From contig JBOZIK010000001.1 in the NCBI GenBank assembly GCA_051453625.1, forward strand, positions 223,139,175-223,180,326: a DNA stretch of 41,152 bases. Direction: 5' to 3'. This DNA comes from Welwitschia mirabilis (taxonomy: Eukaryota > Gnetophyta > Gnetopsida > Welwitschiales). The position numbers and the translations under genes are program-made. Numbering within the stretch: the first letter of the stretch is position 1; each line of letters begins with the position of its first letter. The notes beneath the pieces are model-generated. The model was not told where the DNA came from. It worked only from the letters and a program-made list of their open reading frames with translations, and searched no databases. Positions 22,005 to 32,185 of the stretch are shown piece by piece.

Positions 22005-22479
22005 GATGAGATGATGTACATCCTAGGCATTGCAGTGGATGGCAGTGCCAAAAAACCAAGCAACATAGAAAACAATAGAAGGAAGTGCATCAAGATCATA
22101 GTCACATTATCAGAGGAGGAAGAAAATCAAAGGCAACAGCAAAGAAAAAGGGAGGACAACAACACTAAACAAAGAAAAAAAAAATCAAGAGACAAAAATG
22201 CTAGAAAAAAACACAAGAGCACTGGTAATTAGGGGCATGCAAAGAGAGACTGAGCACTAATGAGACAACAACTAAATGTGGAAGCATTAGTAGCACATAG
22301 CAAGAAGACTGCAACATCAAAGAGGAAGTTCAAAGAACACAAAGTTGCTTCAAATAGCACATCTTCAAATTGCTAAAAGAGGAATAAGAAAAAAGAATGT
22401 AGATGATTAGAGGAGAGGAGAAAAATAAAGGGAATTAGATCAGTAGATAAAGAAAAAAAGAAAGACAGCAAAATGCAAT

Positions 22480-22884
22480 NNNNNNNNNNNNNNNNNNNNN
22501 NNNNNNNNNNNNNNNNNNNNNNNNNNNNNNNNNNNNNNNNNNNNNNNNNNNNNNNNNNNNNNNNNNNNNNNNNNNNNNNNNNNNNNNNNNNNNNNNNNNN
22601 NNNNNNNNNNNNNNNNNNNNNNNNNNNNNNNNNNNNNNNNNNNNNNNNNNNNNNNNNNNNNNNNNNNNNNNNNNNNNNNNNNNNNNNNNNNNNNNNNNNN
22701 NNNNNNNNNNNNNNNNNNNNNNNNNNNNNNNNNNNNNNNNNNNNNNNNNNNNNNNNNNNNNNNNNNNNNNNNNNNNNNNNNNNNNNNNNNNNNNNNNNNN
22801 NNNNNNNNNNNNNNNNNNNNNNNNNNNNNNNNNNNNNNNNNNNNNNNNNNNNNNNNNNNNNNNNNNNNNNNNNNNNNNNNNNNN
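22480..22884. other. Assembly gap (N), 405 bases
   Basis: A run of N in the left Tat LTR. The right LTR has only about 30 bases at the matching place, so either this copy has an insertion or the gap size is wrong. Confidence 0.99.
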
Positions 22885-24019
22885 GAGAGCAGAGGAAGAG
22901 AGGTATGCAAGACAGTGAGGATGTTGTGAAAGAAGCATCATTGTTCAAATCAGAAATTATTTGAAAATTAATACCATCTAAATTTTAATGATGTGTTCCC
23001 CATTTGCTTCCTACATCCAAAAATCAAAGATGAAAAAATCCTACTGAACCAAGTCCATTTCTTGTTCATGTAAAAGATCATAATCACTTCCATCCCTAAG
23101 GCTTTCTAGCTTCATGATTTCTCACTTCATGTTTTATCTCATTTATCATTGGTAACTTACAATAAGAGGAGATCAAACAAAAAGTAAGAGAAGCACAATA
23201 ACGCTGAGATGAAAATGAGGACAGAGAGAGCAAATCAAAGAAGATACAAAATAGAAAAAAAAAGAGAAAGCACTTTCCAGTTTTTTTTTTTTTTTTTTGG
23301 TATGTGGTTATTTTGTAAAGGTATTTTGATTTAAAAAAAAAGAATCATTTAAATAGTTTTTAATATTATAAAAGTTGTATAATTTTTAACTATTAAAGTT
23401 ATACATTTGAAATATGTTGCTCTTTTTTAATTGACTTAGGAAAATATTCTTCTTAGATAGGATTTTTACATAAAATATCTCTTCATTGAATTTAAAAAAA
23501 AAAAAACTTTAGTCAATATCATGTTCAATTCTAGTCTTCGTCTAGTTTAGGCATTAAATTTGCATTATTATTGGCACACCAATTTGCTCATTTTCTATTT
23601 TTTTAAAGTTATAAAAAAATCATAAATTTTCATATTGCTAAAAAGAAAAATATGTCATCAACACTTTAGTTTAGAATGCTCAGCCATGCTTCTATGCTTA
23701 CATTTACATATCATGATGTATAACTTTTGTGTAAACATATATGCAATAATTCTTAAAACTAGTCTAAGCATTAATTGCCATCATTAAGTTCTAATTTTTA
23801 GAATTTGAACTAAGTTATATACATATAGGACTTTCATAGTTTCTTGGCTAGCAAGGTAAATTACACTTACAGACAAACATAGACTTATATCTAGATTTTG
23901 TTAGAGGCAAAATCTTAGGCCTAAATTAAAAGAGAGCCATAGGAGAAATGTCTTCCAAATCATAATCAAATTTAAGTTGCAAGAAAACATCACAACATCA
24001 AGGCCAAGTTCCCAAACTC

Positions 24020-24200
24020 TGTCAAAAAGAAGTCAGTCAATCATAGTTAAACTAGTTAGAGTTAGTCAAAGCTCAGTCAAAGTTAGTCTAATTTGGTCAA
24101 CCTAGTCAACCTGAGCTAAATTCGGTTAAATATAGTCAAATTTAGTCAACCTTAATTAAACTTAATCAAATCATCAAATTTAGATTAAACCTAGTCAAAT
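24020..24200 (+). repeat. GTCAA-rich degenerate repeat near the Tat LTR end
   Basis: AGTCAA or GGTCAA occurs at least eight times in about 180 bases, in an irregular array with spacer strings such as TTAGTCAAAG and TAGTCAACC. The right LTR has the same array at about 33900-34100, with fewer intact units. Confidence 0.75.
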
Positions 24201-24288
24201 TGCTATCAAACCACCTAAACCACATATCATCATGTGACATCTGAACTAATCCACCATTTATGGGAAACAAAAATACCCATGAATAGTT

Positions 24289-24306
24289 TGACACTACAAG
24301 GAGAAC
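24289..24306 (+). other. Tat primer binding site (decayed)
   Basis: TGACACTACAAGGAGAAC, three bases after the LTR end. It resembles the TGGCGCC-type site of Tat elements with several transitions. The tRNA cannot be named safely. Confidence 0.55.
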
Positions 24307-24600
24307 TCCTCTAGTGGCATTTTTAATCATTCATTGAACATTTCACATTCACTTTTTCCAATTCCTTATCTTGACTTAGAATAGCTACAAAGTTAGTATC
24401 AATGAGAGGAAAAAAGACTGCATTTCTGAGGAGATGTTCAAATGCCTCATCCAATAAGACCCCTCTAGGCTCACCACAGATGAGCTTCATGCCATCATGG
24501 ACTATAGAGCTTATTGGAACCCATACCTTATTCATCATAGTAAGTGAATCTGTGTTATGACATTCAAGAGATTAAGGTCAACTAGCCAAGAAAGAAGTTA
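24307..24600. other. Tat leader with an unexplained GC-richer segment
   Basis: Between PBS and gag. The stretch 24421-24480 is about 47% G+C, well above its surroundings. A minus-strand open frame of 71 codons (24323-24538; PISSIVHDGMKLICGEPRG inside) covers it. No family was recognised. It may be leader, an old gag start or a captured fragment. Confidence 0.4.
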
Positions 24601-26600
24601 AGCTCATCAAAATGAATTTCTTCATGAAAAAAGCAACAATGAAGAGTTCATTAATAAATGGGCTTATGAAGAAAACCCAAAAATCCAACAATAACCAAAA
24701 GCACAAGGTTGAAAGAAATGGGCTAACGACAATGATATCTTATTTGAGTACTCCATACATGAAGAAGAATCACCTAGAAATAGGTAAGTTGAAAATAAAA
24801 CTTCTATTCAACCTAATTTAACAACCATTTTAAAAGATATTAACAATCTCAAATGAGATCTTGAAAATAAGAAAAGCTATTTAGATTCCAACTTTGATGA
24901 CACTTCAATTCACCCCTCTATTCCTTATAAAATCATATCACCTAGTGAAATGCCTGACTATGAGAAATTCACAAGTGTAGAGGACCCTATCATGCATGTA
25001 AGAAACTACAACCGTGCATGTCATATGTACACCATTGAACAAAATAATTACTAAAAACATTTGTTCAACGTTACTCCATCAAATGGTACTAGAGGATACC
25101 TACTCAAATGGTATCATAACATATCTATTTTGCTAATCTTTGAAACAACAAGCCCTCAAATGGTACCACAGGATACCTACTCTCTTAATTATAAGCCTAA
25201 AGCAATTACTGAAAATGTTTGTTCAACATTACTCCACATTACTCCATTAAATATCACAAAATAAATGATGTTAGATACCCTGACTAAAATGAAACGATAA
25301 TTTAATGAAATAGTACAAGCTTATGTATGATGATGGAGGATTATTGTCTTACAACTGAAAACCTTCATAGCAGATTCTAATATGATATATCTATTTGCAA
25401 TGTCTTGCATTCCATACATTTTAGAATACCTTATAATGCATTCTTTTAAAACATTTGAATAAGTTTTCACCCTAGCGAAAAGGATTGAGGTTGTATAAAA
25501 AGAGAAAGGAATCATAAAATATGGTAATAACTTCCAAAGAAAAATAATCCAAAAGGGACAATAATAATACTAGAGGCAGTACCCCAAAGAATGTTGCTAT
25601 CATTAATTAACCAATTCGACTAGATTACCTACCCCAACTAATGGGCAACCTAATGATGATGCTAATGGCACCTCAAGCTCCTTTTGCTTTACAATATTTT
25701 ACTCAACAAGTTCTTTCTTTTCAATCAGCCTATAATTAACCATTTTATCCTTCACCATGACAAGTGCAATTTCCACCACCATCACAACCTTAACAATAGG
25801 CATATACACCTCAAAATCAAAGCTAAAACAGGCTTCAAAATCAAAATGCAATTTATCAATCCAAAAGAGTTTTATGAAATTAAATATTCTAGTGTGACAA
25901 ATCATCTAAATGCTATTGAAAAAAGGGAATAATCTAATTGCCTCCAATTAGACAAAGGAATCCAAATGCAACTAAACCAAGAGGGTATGATGAGTTAAAG
26001 TATTTTGAGTACCATCGAATCCAAGGACATCATACTGATAATTATTTTAATCTAAGACACACTGTTTAAGACATTATTAAAAATAAAAAGAACATAAAAT
26101 TTGACACTATCTTAGTATTAAAAATAAATAATTTGAGATTTACAAAAACCCCTTTCCTACTCAACCTGCTATGTTGCTACCACCACAAAATGCAGCATTT
26201 CAAATGATGATAGTCCCTTTACAATTATAATAATCCAAGATCAACCTAAGAAACTATTAGAATAATTCATTTAGAAGAATAAGGAAAAATTAAAAGCAAT
26301 GGTTTGAGTAGAATATTCTTAAACTTGTCCTATTCCTCAATCATATACACTGATGCAGTGGCTTTTCTTTAAAGTAGAGGAGGCGTATCATTATTTGACC
26401 TTACTAGTTAAGAGCTCTAGGTCCCATAGACTCACATTCGAAAGGATATGCGAGGAACATTTGAGCTTAAAATCATCTTTTGATCAAAATTAACCAACAA
26501 GGAAAGAGCTACCTCAAAGTAGATACATGTCCAAAAGAGTAACAAAAATGAGGAGACAATTCAGTTTTCACATCACGATATTTCTACAACCTCCAAGAAG
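24601..26600 (+). pseudogene. Tat gag, broken
   Basis: The N-terminal part is poorly readable. The capsid part shows PYKIISPSEMPDYEKF (about 24926-24973), then DPIMHVRNYNRACHMYTIEQ (about 24983-25042). A short stretch at 25060-25260 has local repeats. FIADSNMIYLFAMSCI and VFTLAKRIEVV follow (25368-25495). The nucleocapsid relic at about 25995-26070 reads YFEYHRIQGHHTDNYFNLR, with Tyr where the zinc-binding Cys would be. There are many stops and frameshifts. The end near 26600 is approximate. Confidence 0.65.
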
Positions 26601-27150
26601 ATGATAGTTACTCAACCACCTTACATATTTGTAAACATTAAGCCTACCAAAGTAAGTAGAGCTTTTATCAATTATGGAGTTGAAATAAATGTAATAGGTT
26701 CATCATGCCTTTAGAAGCTCAAAATGGGCCATTCTTTAAATGCAAAGAAAAGTATGATGATCAAAGAGTTTAATGTCTATGAGAACAAATCAAAATAATA
26801 GTTACTTTACTTATCGAAGTGGCTCAAAAGGTCAATGAAACTAAATTCCATGTAATAGATAATGCAACAGCATTTAATTTGTTATGGGGGCAATCATATC
26901 TCTATCCCATCAAAAGCTAAAATTTGTGGACTCTAAAATTTTAGTGCCATTAGAACACAATCATACTATGGCAAATGTAAAAGCTTCATCAATTCTTCCT
27001 ATACTTGATAAGATGATCATTTCTTTTTTACATTTTGAACATAATCTAGTGGACCCTCATAAGATGAAGGTCTCACCCATTTCTAACAATCAAATCTTAG
27101 ACACAGGATGGATTCCATTCCTTTCAGATGATTTTCTAATTAGCTCATGA
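26601..27150 (+). pseudogene. Tat aspartic protease, inactive
   Basis: PPYIFVNIKPTKVSRAFI leads into the active site NYGVEINVIGS, with Asn (AAT, 26670-26672) at the catalytic Asp. Reading then shifts. GAIISLSHQKLKFV (about 26887-26930) is the conserved string after the protease core in Tat elements. It stays open to a stop at 27148-27150. Confidence 0.72.
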
Positions 27151-27167
27151 TTTAAAATTCTCAACCA

Positions 27168-27255
27168 AAAAAAAAAAAAAAAAACTTGTTTAAACATAAA
27201 AAGGGTAAAAACATACAACTAAAAAAATTTAAAAAAAAAGGAAAAAAACATGTTC

Positions 27256-27258
<3 letters not shown>
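27168..27258 (+). other. A-rich tract before the TG repeat
   Basis: Runs of A (about 17 at 27168-27184) and A-rich strings. No coding sense. It lies where RT should begin. Confidence 0.6.

Positions 27259-27325
<67 letters not shown>
27259..27325 (+). repeat. TG microsatellite
   Basis: An uninterrupted (TG)n of 67 bases. With the following gap it occupies the place where the RT fingers and palm should be. Open frames across it (poly Cys-Val or Thr-His) are artefacts. Confidence 0.97.
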
Positions 27326-27330
<5 letters not shown>

Positions 27331-27336
27331 GAATAA

Positions 27337-27436
27337 NNNNNNNNNNNNNNNNNNNNNNNNNNNNNNNNNNNNNNNNNNNNNNNNNNNNNNNNNNNNNNNN
27401 NNNNNNNNNNNNNNNNNNNNNNNNNNNNNNNNNNNN
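27337..27436. other. Assembly gap (N), exactly 100 bases
   Basis: A 100-N run next to the TG repeat, probably a gap of unknown size. It may hide the missing RT core. Confidence 0.99.
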
Positions 27437-28205
27437 AGATGTGTATTTGGTATGCCATCAAGAAAACTATTAGGATTTATGTTATTGAAATAAATCATAG
27501 AAATTAATCCTGATAAGATTAAGATAATTATAGATATACCATCACCATGCAACTTGAAATAGTTACGTAGTCTCTAAGATAGACTACAAGAAATATGTGA
27601 ATTTATTTCAACATTAATAGATCGATGTGAATCATTTATGAATTTTCTTAAGAAAGATAACCAATTCAAGATGGATGAAAATTGTCAAAAGGCTTTTGAT
27701 AGAATTAAGAATATTTGGCATCCACCCCTATCCTAAGCCCACCTAAGCTCAATTAATTATTCTACCTTTACTTGGCATATACATCATCATCAATTAGTGC
27801 AATGATCTTTTAATGCAATGATTTACATCAAGATCACCCAATTTATTACATTAGTAGAACATTACATTAATATAAAAGAAATTATACTGAAGTAGAAAAG
27901 ACATGTTTGAGTTTAGTTTTTGCTTTATAAAAGTTTTGTCATTATATGATGACAAATAAAACAATTGCCATTAATAATTAGAATTTGCTCAAACATCTAC
28001 TTGAATACTCTACTAATGGTACATATTTAATAAAGTAGGCATCGGTTCTTACTGAATTTGACTTAGAATTCCAATCATAAAAATCAGTCAAGGGAAAGTA
28101 CATAGTTAAACAAATAACAGATCTACTAATAGAAGCCAAAGGTGAGAACTCAGGTAAATCTAAACAATTCCCTAATGAAGAAATTCATATTATTAAAATA
28201 AAAAA
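27437..28205 (+). pseudogene. Tat RT C-terminal part and first RNase H relic
   Basis: RCVFGMPSRKLLGF at 27437-27478 is the string just after the RT active site in Tat elements. EINPDKIKIIIDIPSP (about 27500-27547), a piece with two stops at usual Gln places, EICEFISTLIDRCESFMNFL (about 27590-27650) and NCQKAFDRIKNI (about 27682-27717) follow. The usual RNase H after this is barely readable. The active site itself is not in the sequence. Confidence 0.75.
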
Positions 28206-28590
28206 GAATTGGGATGCATTGAAGTTTTTTGATGGTACATCCAATCAAAATGGTGGATTTGCAGGAGTAGTATTCTTTCTTAATAATCAAACTAGCTTGT
28301 CATTCTATTTTAAACTAAATTTTCATTGCACAAATAACATTGTTGAATATGAGGCTTTGATAAGAGAAATCATGCTAGCCATTCAATCAAGTTTTAAGAA
28401 ATTACGCATTTTTGGTAACTCGCAATTAGTCATCAACCAAGTCTTAGGCAAGTATGAAGCTAAATCGATAATCTTAGGTGCATATCTCGAAAAAGCAAGA
28501 AAGTTTCTTGTATTATGTAAAGCATGTAAAATTCTAGCTATTCCTAGAAATAAAAATCAATTTGTATATTATCTCGTAAACTTTGCATAA
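28206..28590 (+). pseudogene. Tat archaeal-type RNase H (second RNase H), near-intact frame
   Basis: A second RNase H domain, acquired by the Tat lineage and placed between the ordinary RNase H and integrase. It is open over about 125 codons. FFDGTSNQNGG (about 28225-28257) keeps the first Asp and IVEYEALIREIM (about 28339-28374) the Glu. IFGNSQLVINQVLGKYEAKS (28408-28467) has Asn (28417-28419) at the third acidic site. The end reads YYLVNFA, lacking the last Asp. It is the best-preserved coding piece of the Tat element and the ground for the lineage call. Confidence 0.87.
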
Positions 28591-29940
28591 ATGCGTTTTA
28601 TAGATTCATCCCTTAAAAAGTATGTCGCATGCATGGACATTAGACAAAATTTTCTTGATGAACATCAAATAACTGTTTATCTAGAACTATAACAAGATGA
28701 GGTAAGTCAATTAATAAAATATTCCAAAGCAAATGATGATTTACTGGATTACCTCACTAATCAAAAGCTACCTGAAAATCTTTCTTCATTATAGAAGCAA
28801 AACTTCAGGGATCAAGCAACGTGCTTGGCTTTAATTCAAGGTTAATTATATAAGAAGTCAAATGAAGGTATCCTATTAAGATGCCTAAAGTCAAGCGAAA
28901 CTACTCATGTCCTAAAAGAGACCCATGCTGGACTATATAAGCCCCGTCAGGGGGCAAGATCACTGTTGTATCATGTGTTATGATCTGGCTATTTTTGGAA
29001 AACAATGAGTGATGACTGTCTTAAGATAGTGAGAACATCTTATTCCTATCAAATATTTTCACTAAGAATACATCAACCACCTACTGAGCTTTTTTTTTCT
29101 AATCCAATTTAGATTTTTAGAAAAGGGGGGCATGAATTTAATTGATCATATTATGCCTACCTCATTGGGATAACATGCATTCATCCTTACTATGATAGAG
29201 TATTTTTCTAAGTGGGTTGAAGTAGTCCTATTACAGTAAACAATAGCAAAGCAAATTTAAAGCTTCATTCTTGATCACATCATTACTAGATTTGGCATAC
29301 CTTATATCATTATCACTAATAATGGTTCACAGTTTAAATCATCAGAATTGAATAATTTCTTAAGTAAACTTAGAATAAAACATTCCTTTTTGATGTCATG
29401 TTATCCTTAGGCAAATGGGCAAGCTGAAGCCATAAATAAATTGATCATAAATTACCTTAAGAAGTTCTTATAAAGGAATACAAAGTTATGGAATGAGAAA
29501 TTGCCTTTAGCATTATGGACTTATTGTATTACAGGAAAATCTACTACAAGGACAACACTATTTCAACTAGTCTATGGCACTGAAGTAGACTTGCCTACTT
29601 AAATTTAGATTTCCACATTAAAAATACTAGCCAAATATCTAGAGTTATCTAATATGAAAAAGGAAATGCAACTTTTACAACTCAAAACTTTAGATGAAAA
29701 ATGAGTAGAAGCCTTACAACAAACCCAGCTTTACCAAAAGCGAATTAGTAATGCATACAATAAGCATGTGAAATGAAGATATTATGATATAGATAACTTA
29801 GTGCTAAAAGAAAACTTAACTGAAAAAACTTTAAATTTTTCACGAAATTGGGTAGGACCATTTGTTATCTTATAAAAATTTAACAAGAAAACATAAAAAC
29901 TAAGGGATTTAAATGATGTTTAAAAAAGTAAACTAATAAA
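28591..29940 (+). pseudogene. Tat integrase, broken
   Basis: A linker (28591-28900) leads to the zinc-binding relic: ETHAGLYKPRQGARSLLYHV (28918-28977), then SGYFWKTMSDDCLKIVRTS, with both Cys lost. In the core, GMNLIDHI near 29129 has Asn (29135-29137) at the first catalytic Asp; YFSKWVEVVL (about 29200-29230); FGIPYIIITNNGSQFKSSEL, with Asn (29318-29320) at the second Asp; ANGQAEAINKLI (about 29412-29448), with Glu kept. LPLALWTYCITGKSTTRTT and LVYGTEVDLPT follow, and NWVGPFVIL (about 29847-29873) is the C-terminal domain. Confidence 0.83.
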
Positions 29941-30984
29941 TTCCCTATATCTTTAACCTTATTATCATTAAAATAAAGTTTAAAACACATGTCATTTTTG
30001 TTTTATGTTGCAATTTTGTTGTTTTTATATTTTCATTAGTAAGTTTGCACAATTTCTCATTGTATATATACATCAGTTTTCGTGCATTATAACATAATTC
30101 TTTTCTTCCACATCACACAAATTTCACATTTTGGTTTTTATATTTGAAGTCTAGTATATGATTGATAATCACCCTTCATCCTTTTCTCCTTTTTATCATA
30201 GGAAACATACCACTTTCCTTTGAGTACAATGCCAATGAGTGAAGATCCAAACTTTATTGTAATTGACATTCTTCACCTATAGAAGATGACTATGATGACA
30301 TATATCGCATTGATCCATGCTATGGCATACCTGATCCTTCCTTTACATGAGCCTTCTTGTTCTACTTACCTATAAATCACCATCATCATCTCACTAGACA
30401 GTAGTGGGTACATGTTCCCCTTGCCATACATCTTATCACATCCTCTATCCATCACACTACCTCATTTACTCCATTTTACTCATATCTTCCATGTCATCCT
30501 ATTTATCATACCCATGTGACATCTCCTAAGCTCTCATTTTTATCTTAATTTTTAAAAAAAAAAGGATCAGAAAAAAGAAAAGAAAAGAAAAATTATTATC
30601 TACTTCTTTTTATTGCATAGCCTTTGGATACCTTTTTATAATGAGTTCACTTCTAAGTGGATAAGTATTTATCTTATAAAAAAGTGCATTTTAAATGACT
30701 ACATTAAGGTTCTTAATCTAGATGCTATAAAAAACCTAGGATTGATGGACAATAGTTGAGACTATATTAGTTGATAACTAATATGCTATTAGCATGATAG
30801 AAGTAATTGAGTAGGGATTTCATCTCAATTGAGGGATTTGACTTCCCTTCATCTTTAGCTAAATGACTCCTTGACATGATTTCTTAGTTAAGATTAGTTC
30901 TTTGTTCAATAATCCTTTTTTTTAATCTTGTGTTAAATTGCATTCAAGTTTTATCAAAGTAGTTTTCTACCTTTGGGCATTTAT
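29941..30984 (+). other. Tat 3' region, first part
   Basis: No recognised gene. A short stretch at about 30270-30350 reads PIEDDYDDIYRIDPCYGIPD before a stop, but matches nothing known to me. The rest is AT-rich. Confidence 0.5.
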
Positions 30985-31050
30985 GGTCGTAAGATTGGAT
31001 TTCACCCAATCTTAAGACATTCCCATGTCTATGACCTCTAATGTCTTAAG
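30985..31050 (+). other. Conserved noncoding block A with hairpin (Tat)
   Basis: TAAGATTGG (30990-30998) pairs perfectly with CCAATCTTA (31006-31014) across a seven-base loop, followed by AGACATTCCCATGTCTATGA. The two Athila copies have the same block at about 805-862 and 10370-10430 with weaker stems. Confidence 0.7.
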
Positions 31051-31174
31051 TTATTTTGTATTAGCATTAATTGTGTTAAATCTGATACTTATCTTTAGTT
31101 GTGAGATTTAGAATTTACCATTTTAATGATTAAGCAATGTTCAAAAATGAAAAAAGAATCCAAGCTAATTGATC

Positions 31175-31243
31175 AAAAAAAGGGGGGGAAAGGAAAAGAA
31201 AATAAAAAAAGAAGAGAAAAATTTAAAAAAGGGTAAAAACTCC
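31175..31243 (+). other. Long purine tract before block B (Tat)
   Basis: Almost unbroken A/G over nearly 70 bases, including AAAAAAAGGGGGGGAAAGG. It lies just upstream of block B, as do purine runs in the Athila copies. It resembles a polypurine tract but is about 1 kb before the LTR. Confidence 0.65.
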
Positions 31244-31244
31244 C

Positions 31245-31375
31245 AAGAGGGACCTTTGGCAGTGCGATATGGTAACCGTGGAAACTCCACCAGGATGTCA
31301 GTTGGTCACGATCTAGCTTCATCTTACAAATCCTTATGCTCTTAGCAATGGTTGCACTTCCCTCATTATGAGGAA
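31245..31375 (+). other. Conserved noncoding block B (Tat)
   Basis: The best-preserved copy: GGGACCTTTGGCAGTGCGAT, GGTAACCGTGG, AACTCCACCAGG and CAATGGTTGCACTTCCCTC. The hairpin at 31278-31290 is GTGGA, loop AAC, TCCAC, all paired. It is relatively GC-rich for this window. The minus-strand open frame across it (31173-31397) has no known domain. Confidence 0.75.
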
Positions 31376-32107
31376 TAATATTCTTTAAAAACCTCATTGG
31401 CTCAATTTTCCCATGACTCTAAATCTATGACTTGATAAGCATTTAGAACATATTAATCATTGGATGATAAGTTAATAAGATCTTAGTTTTTATGATAGCC
31501 AATCATTGGATTAAGTTATAATCTAGATATTATATTGATACTTTGTAAGATAGCCATAAGCATTATCATAATCATTGCCCTTATCATATGATACTCTATG
31601 TTATTTAGTATTAAACCAAGCATTAATGATATTAAACAACATTATGATCCATACTAAGAAATTTTGCTAGATTGGCATTTAGAGGTGTAGAAATTGATCT
31701 TTTTCATGCCCTATTTATTCACCTTCACCTAATCTTTTCTTGGTATTCACGATTAATTACCTTAAAGTTACTGTTGCATTTGCTCTTACCTGCTTAAAAC
31801 TAATCCCACTTTCTAGTTCGCTTATTATCTTTTGGTATCCCTCCATTCACCACTTCCTTTNNNNNNNNNNNNNNNNNNNNNNNNNNNNNNNNNNNNNNNN
31901 NNNNNNNNNNNNNNNNNTGCTTTATTTACCACTCTCCTATACCCTGATCGTTTCTTATCCATTTTCATAATTATGCTCAGATGTTAATTATCTTTTCCAT
32001 TTTCCATTTTCTACATTTATGGCTACTTCTCTTTTTTTAAATCTTATCATCTTACATCACTCATGTCATTTTTCCATATCTTATCCATTCACCTATGATG
32101 CTTTAGA
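31376..32107 (+). other. Tat 3' region, last part
   Basis: No gene seen. It includes a 57-base gap at 31861-31917. The polypurine tract and LTR start are not visible and probably lie in the gap at 32186-32378. Confidence 0.5.
31861..31917. other. Assembly gap (N), 57 bases
   Basis: A run of N in the Tat 3' region. Confidence 0.99.
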
Positions 32108-32153
32108 GTGGGGGAGAGAGGAGGAGGAGGAGGAGGAGGAGGAGGAGAAGGAG

Positions 32154-32185
<32 letters not shown>
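32108..32185 (+). repeat. GGA and GA microsatellites
   Basis: (GGA)n at about 32117-32155, then (GA)n at 32158-32185, running into a gap. Being all purine, it could include or have grown from the Tat polypurine tract, which should be near here. Confidence 0.93.

Larger units (their letters stand above)
22005..24285 (+). repeat. Tat LTR, left copy
   Basis: From the target duplication to ATGAATA at 24285, just before the PBS. It aligns from 22141 on with 32382-34177. The end has TA where the right copy has CA. It includes a 405-base gap, a T18 run at 23281-23298, and a GTCAA-rich segment near its end. In one stretch of about 185 bases (from about 23650) a hand count gave about 28 differences from the other copy. 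Confidence 0.85.

Noticed and set aside
21930-22232. A 100-codon open frame as one gene
   Set aside because: The first 25 codons (to 22004) are copia integrase; the rest is Tat LTR read by chance. It is a chimera made by the insertion.
22373-22964. Several overlapping long frames on both strands
   Set aside because: They consist mostly of N from the gap at 22480-22884.
25684-25932. Overlapping open frames on both strands within the Tat gag
   Set aside because: They fall in the low-complexity linker before the nucleocapsid relic; neither has a recognisable domain and both look like shadow frames.
27186-27552. Frames with long Cys-Val or Thr-His runs
   Set aside because: They are translations of the TG microsatellite and the adjacent N gap.
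31173-31397. Minus-strand frame of 74 codons across block B as a gene
   Set aside because: The three copies of block B do not keep this frame, and no domain is recognisable; the noncoding reading is preferred.
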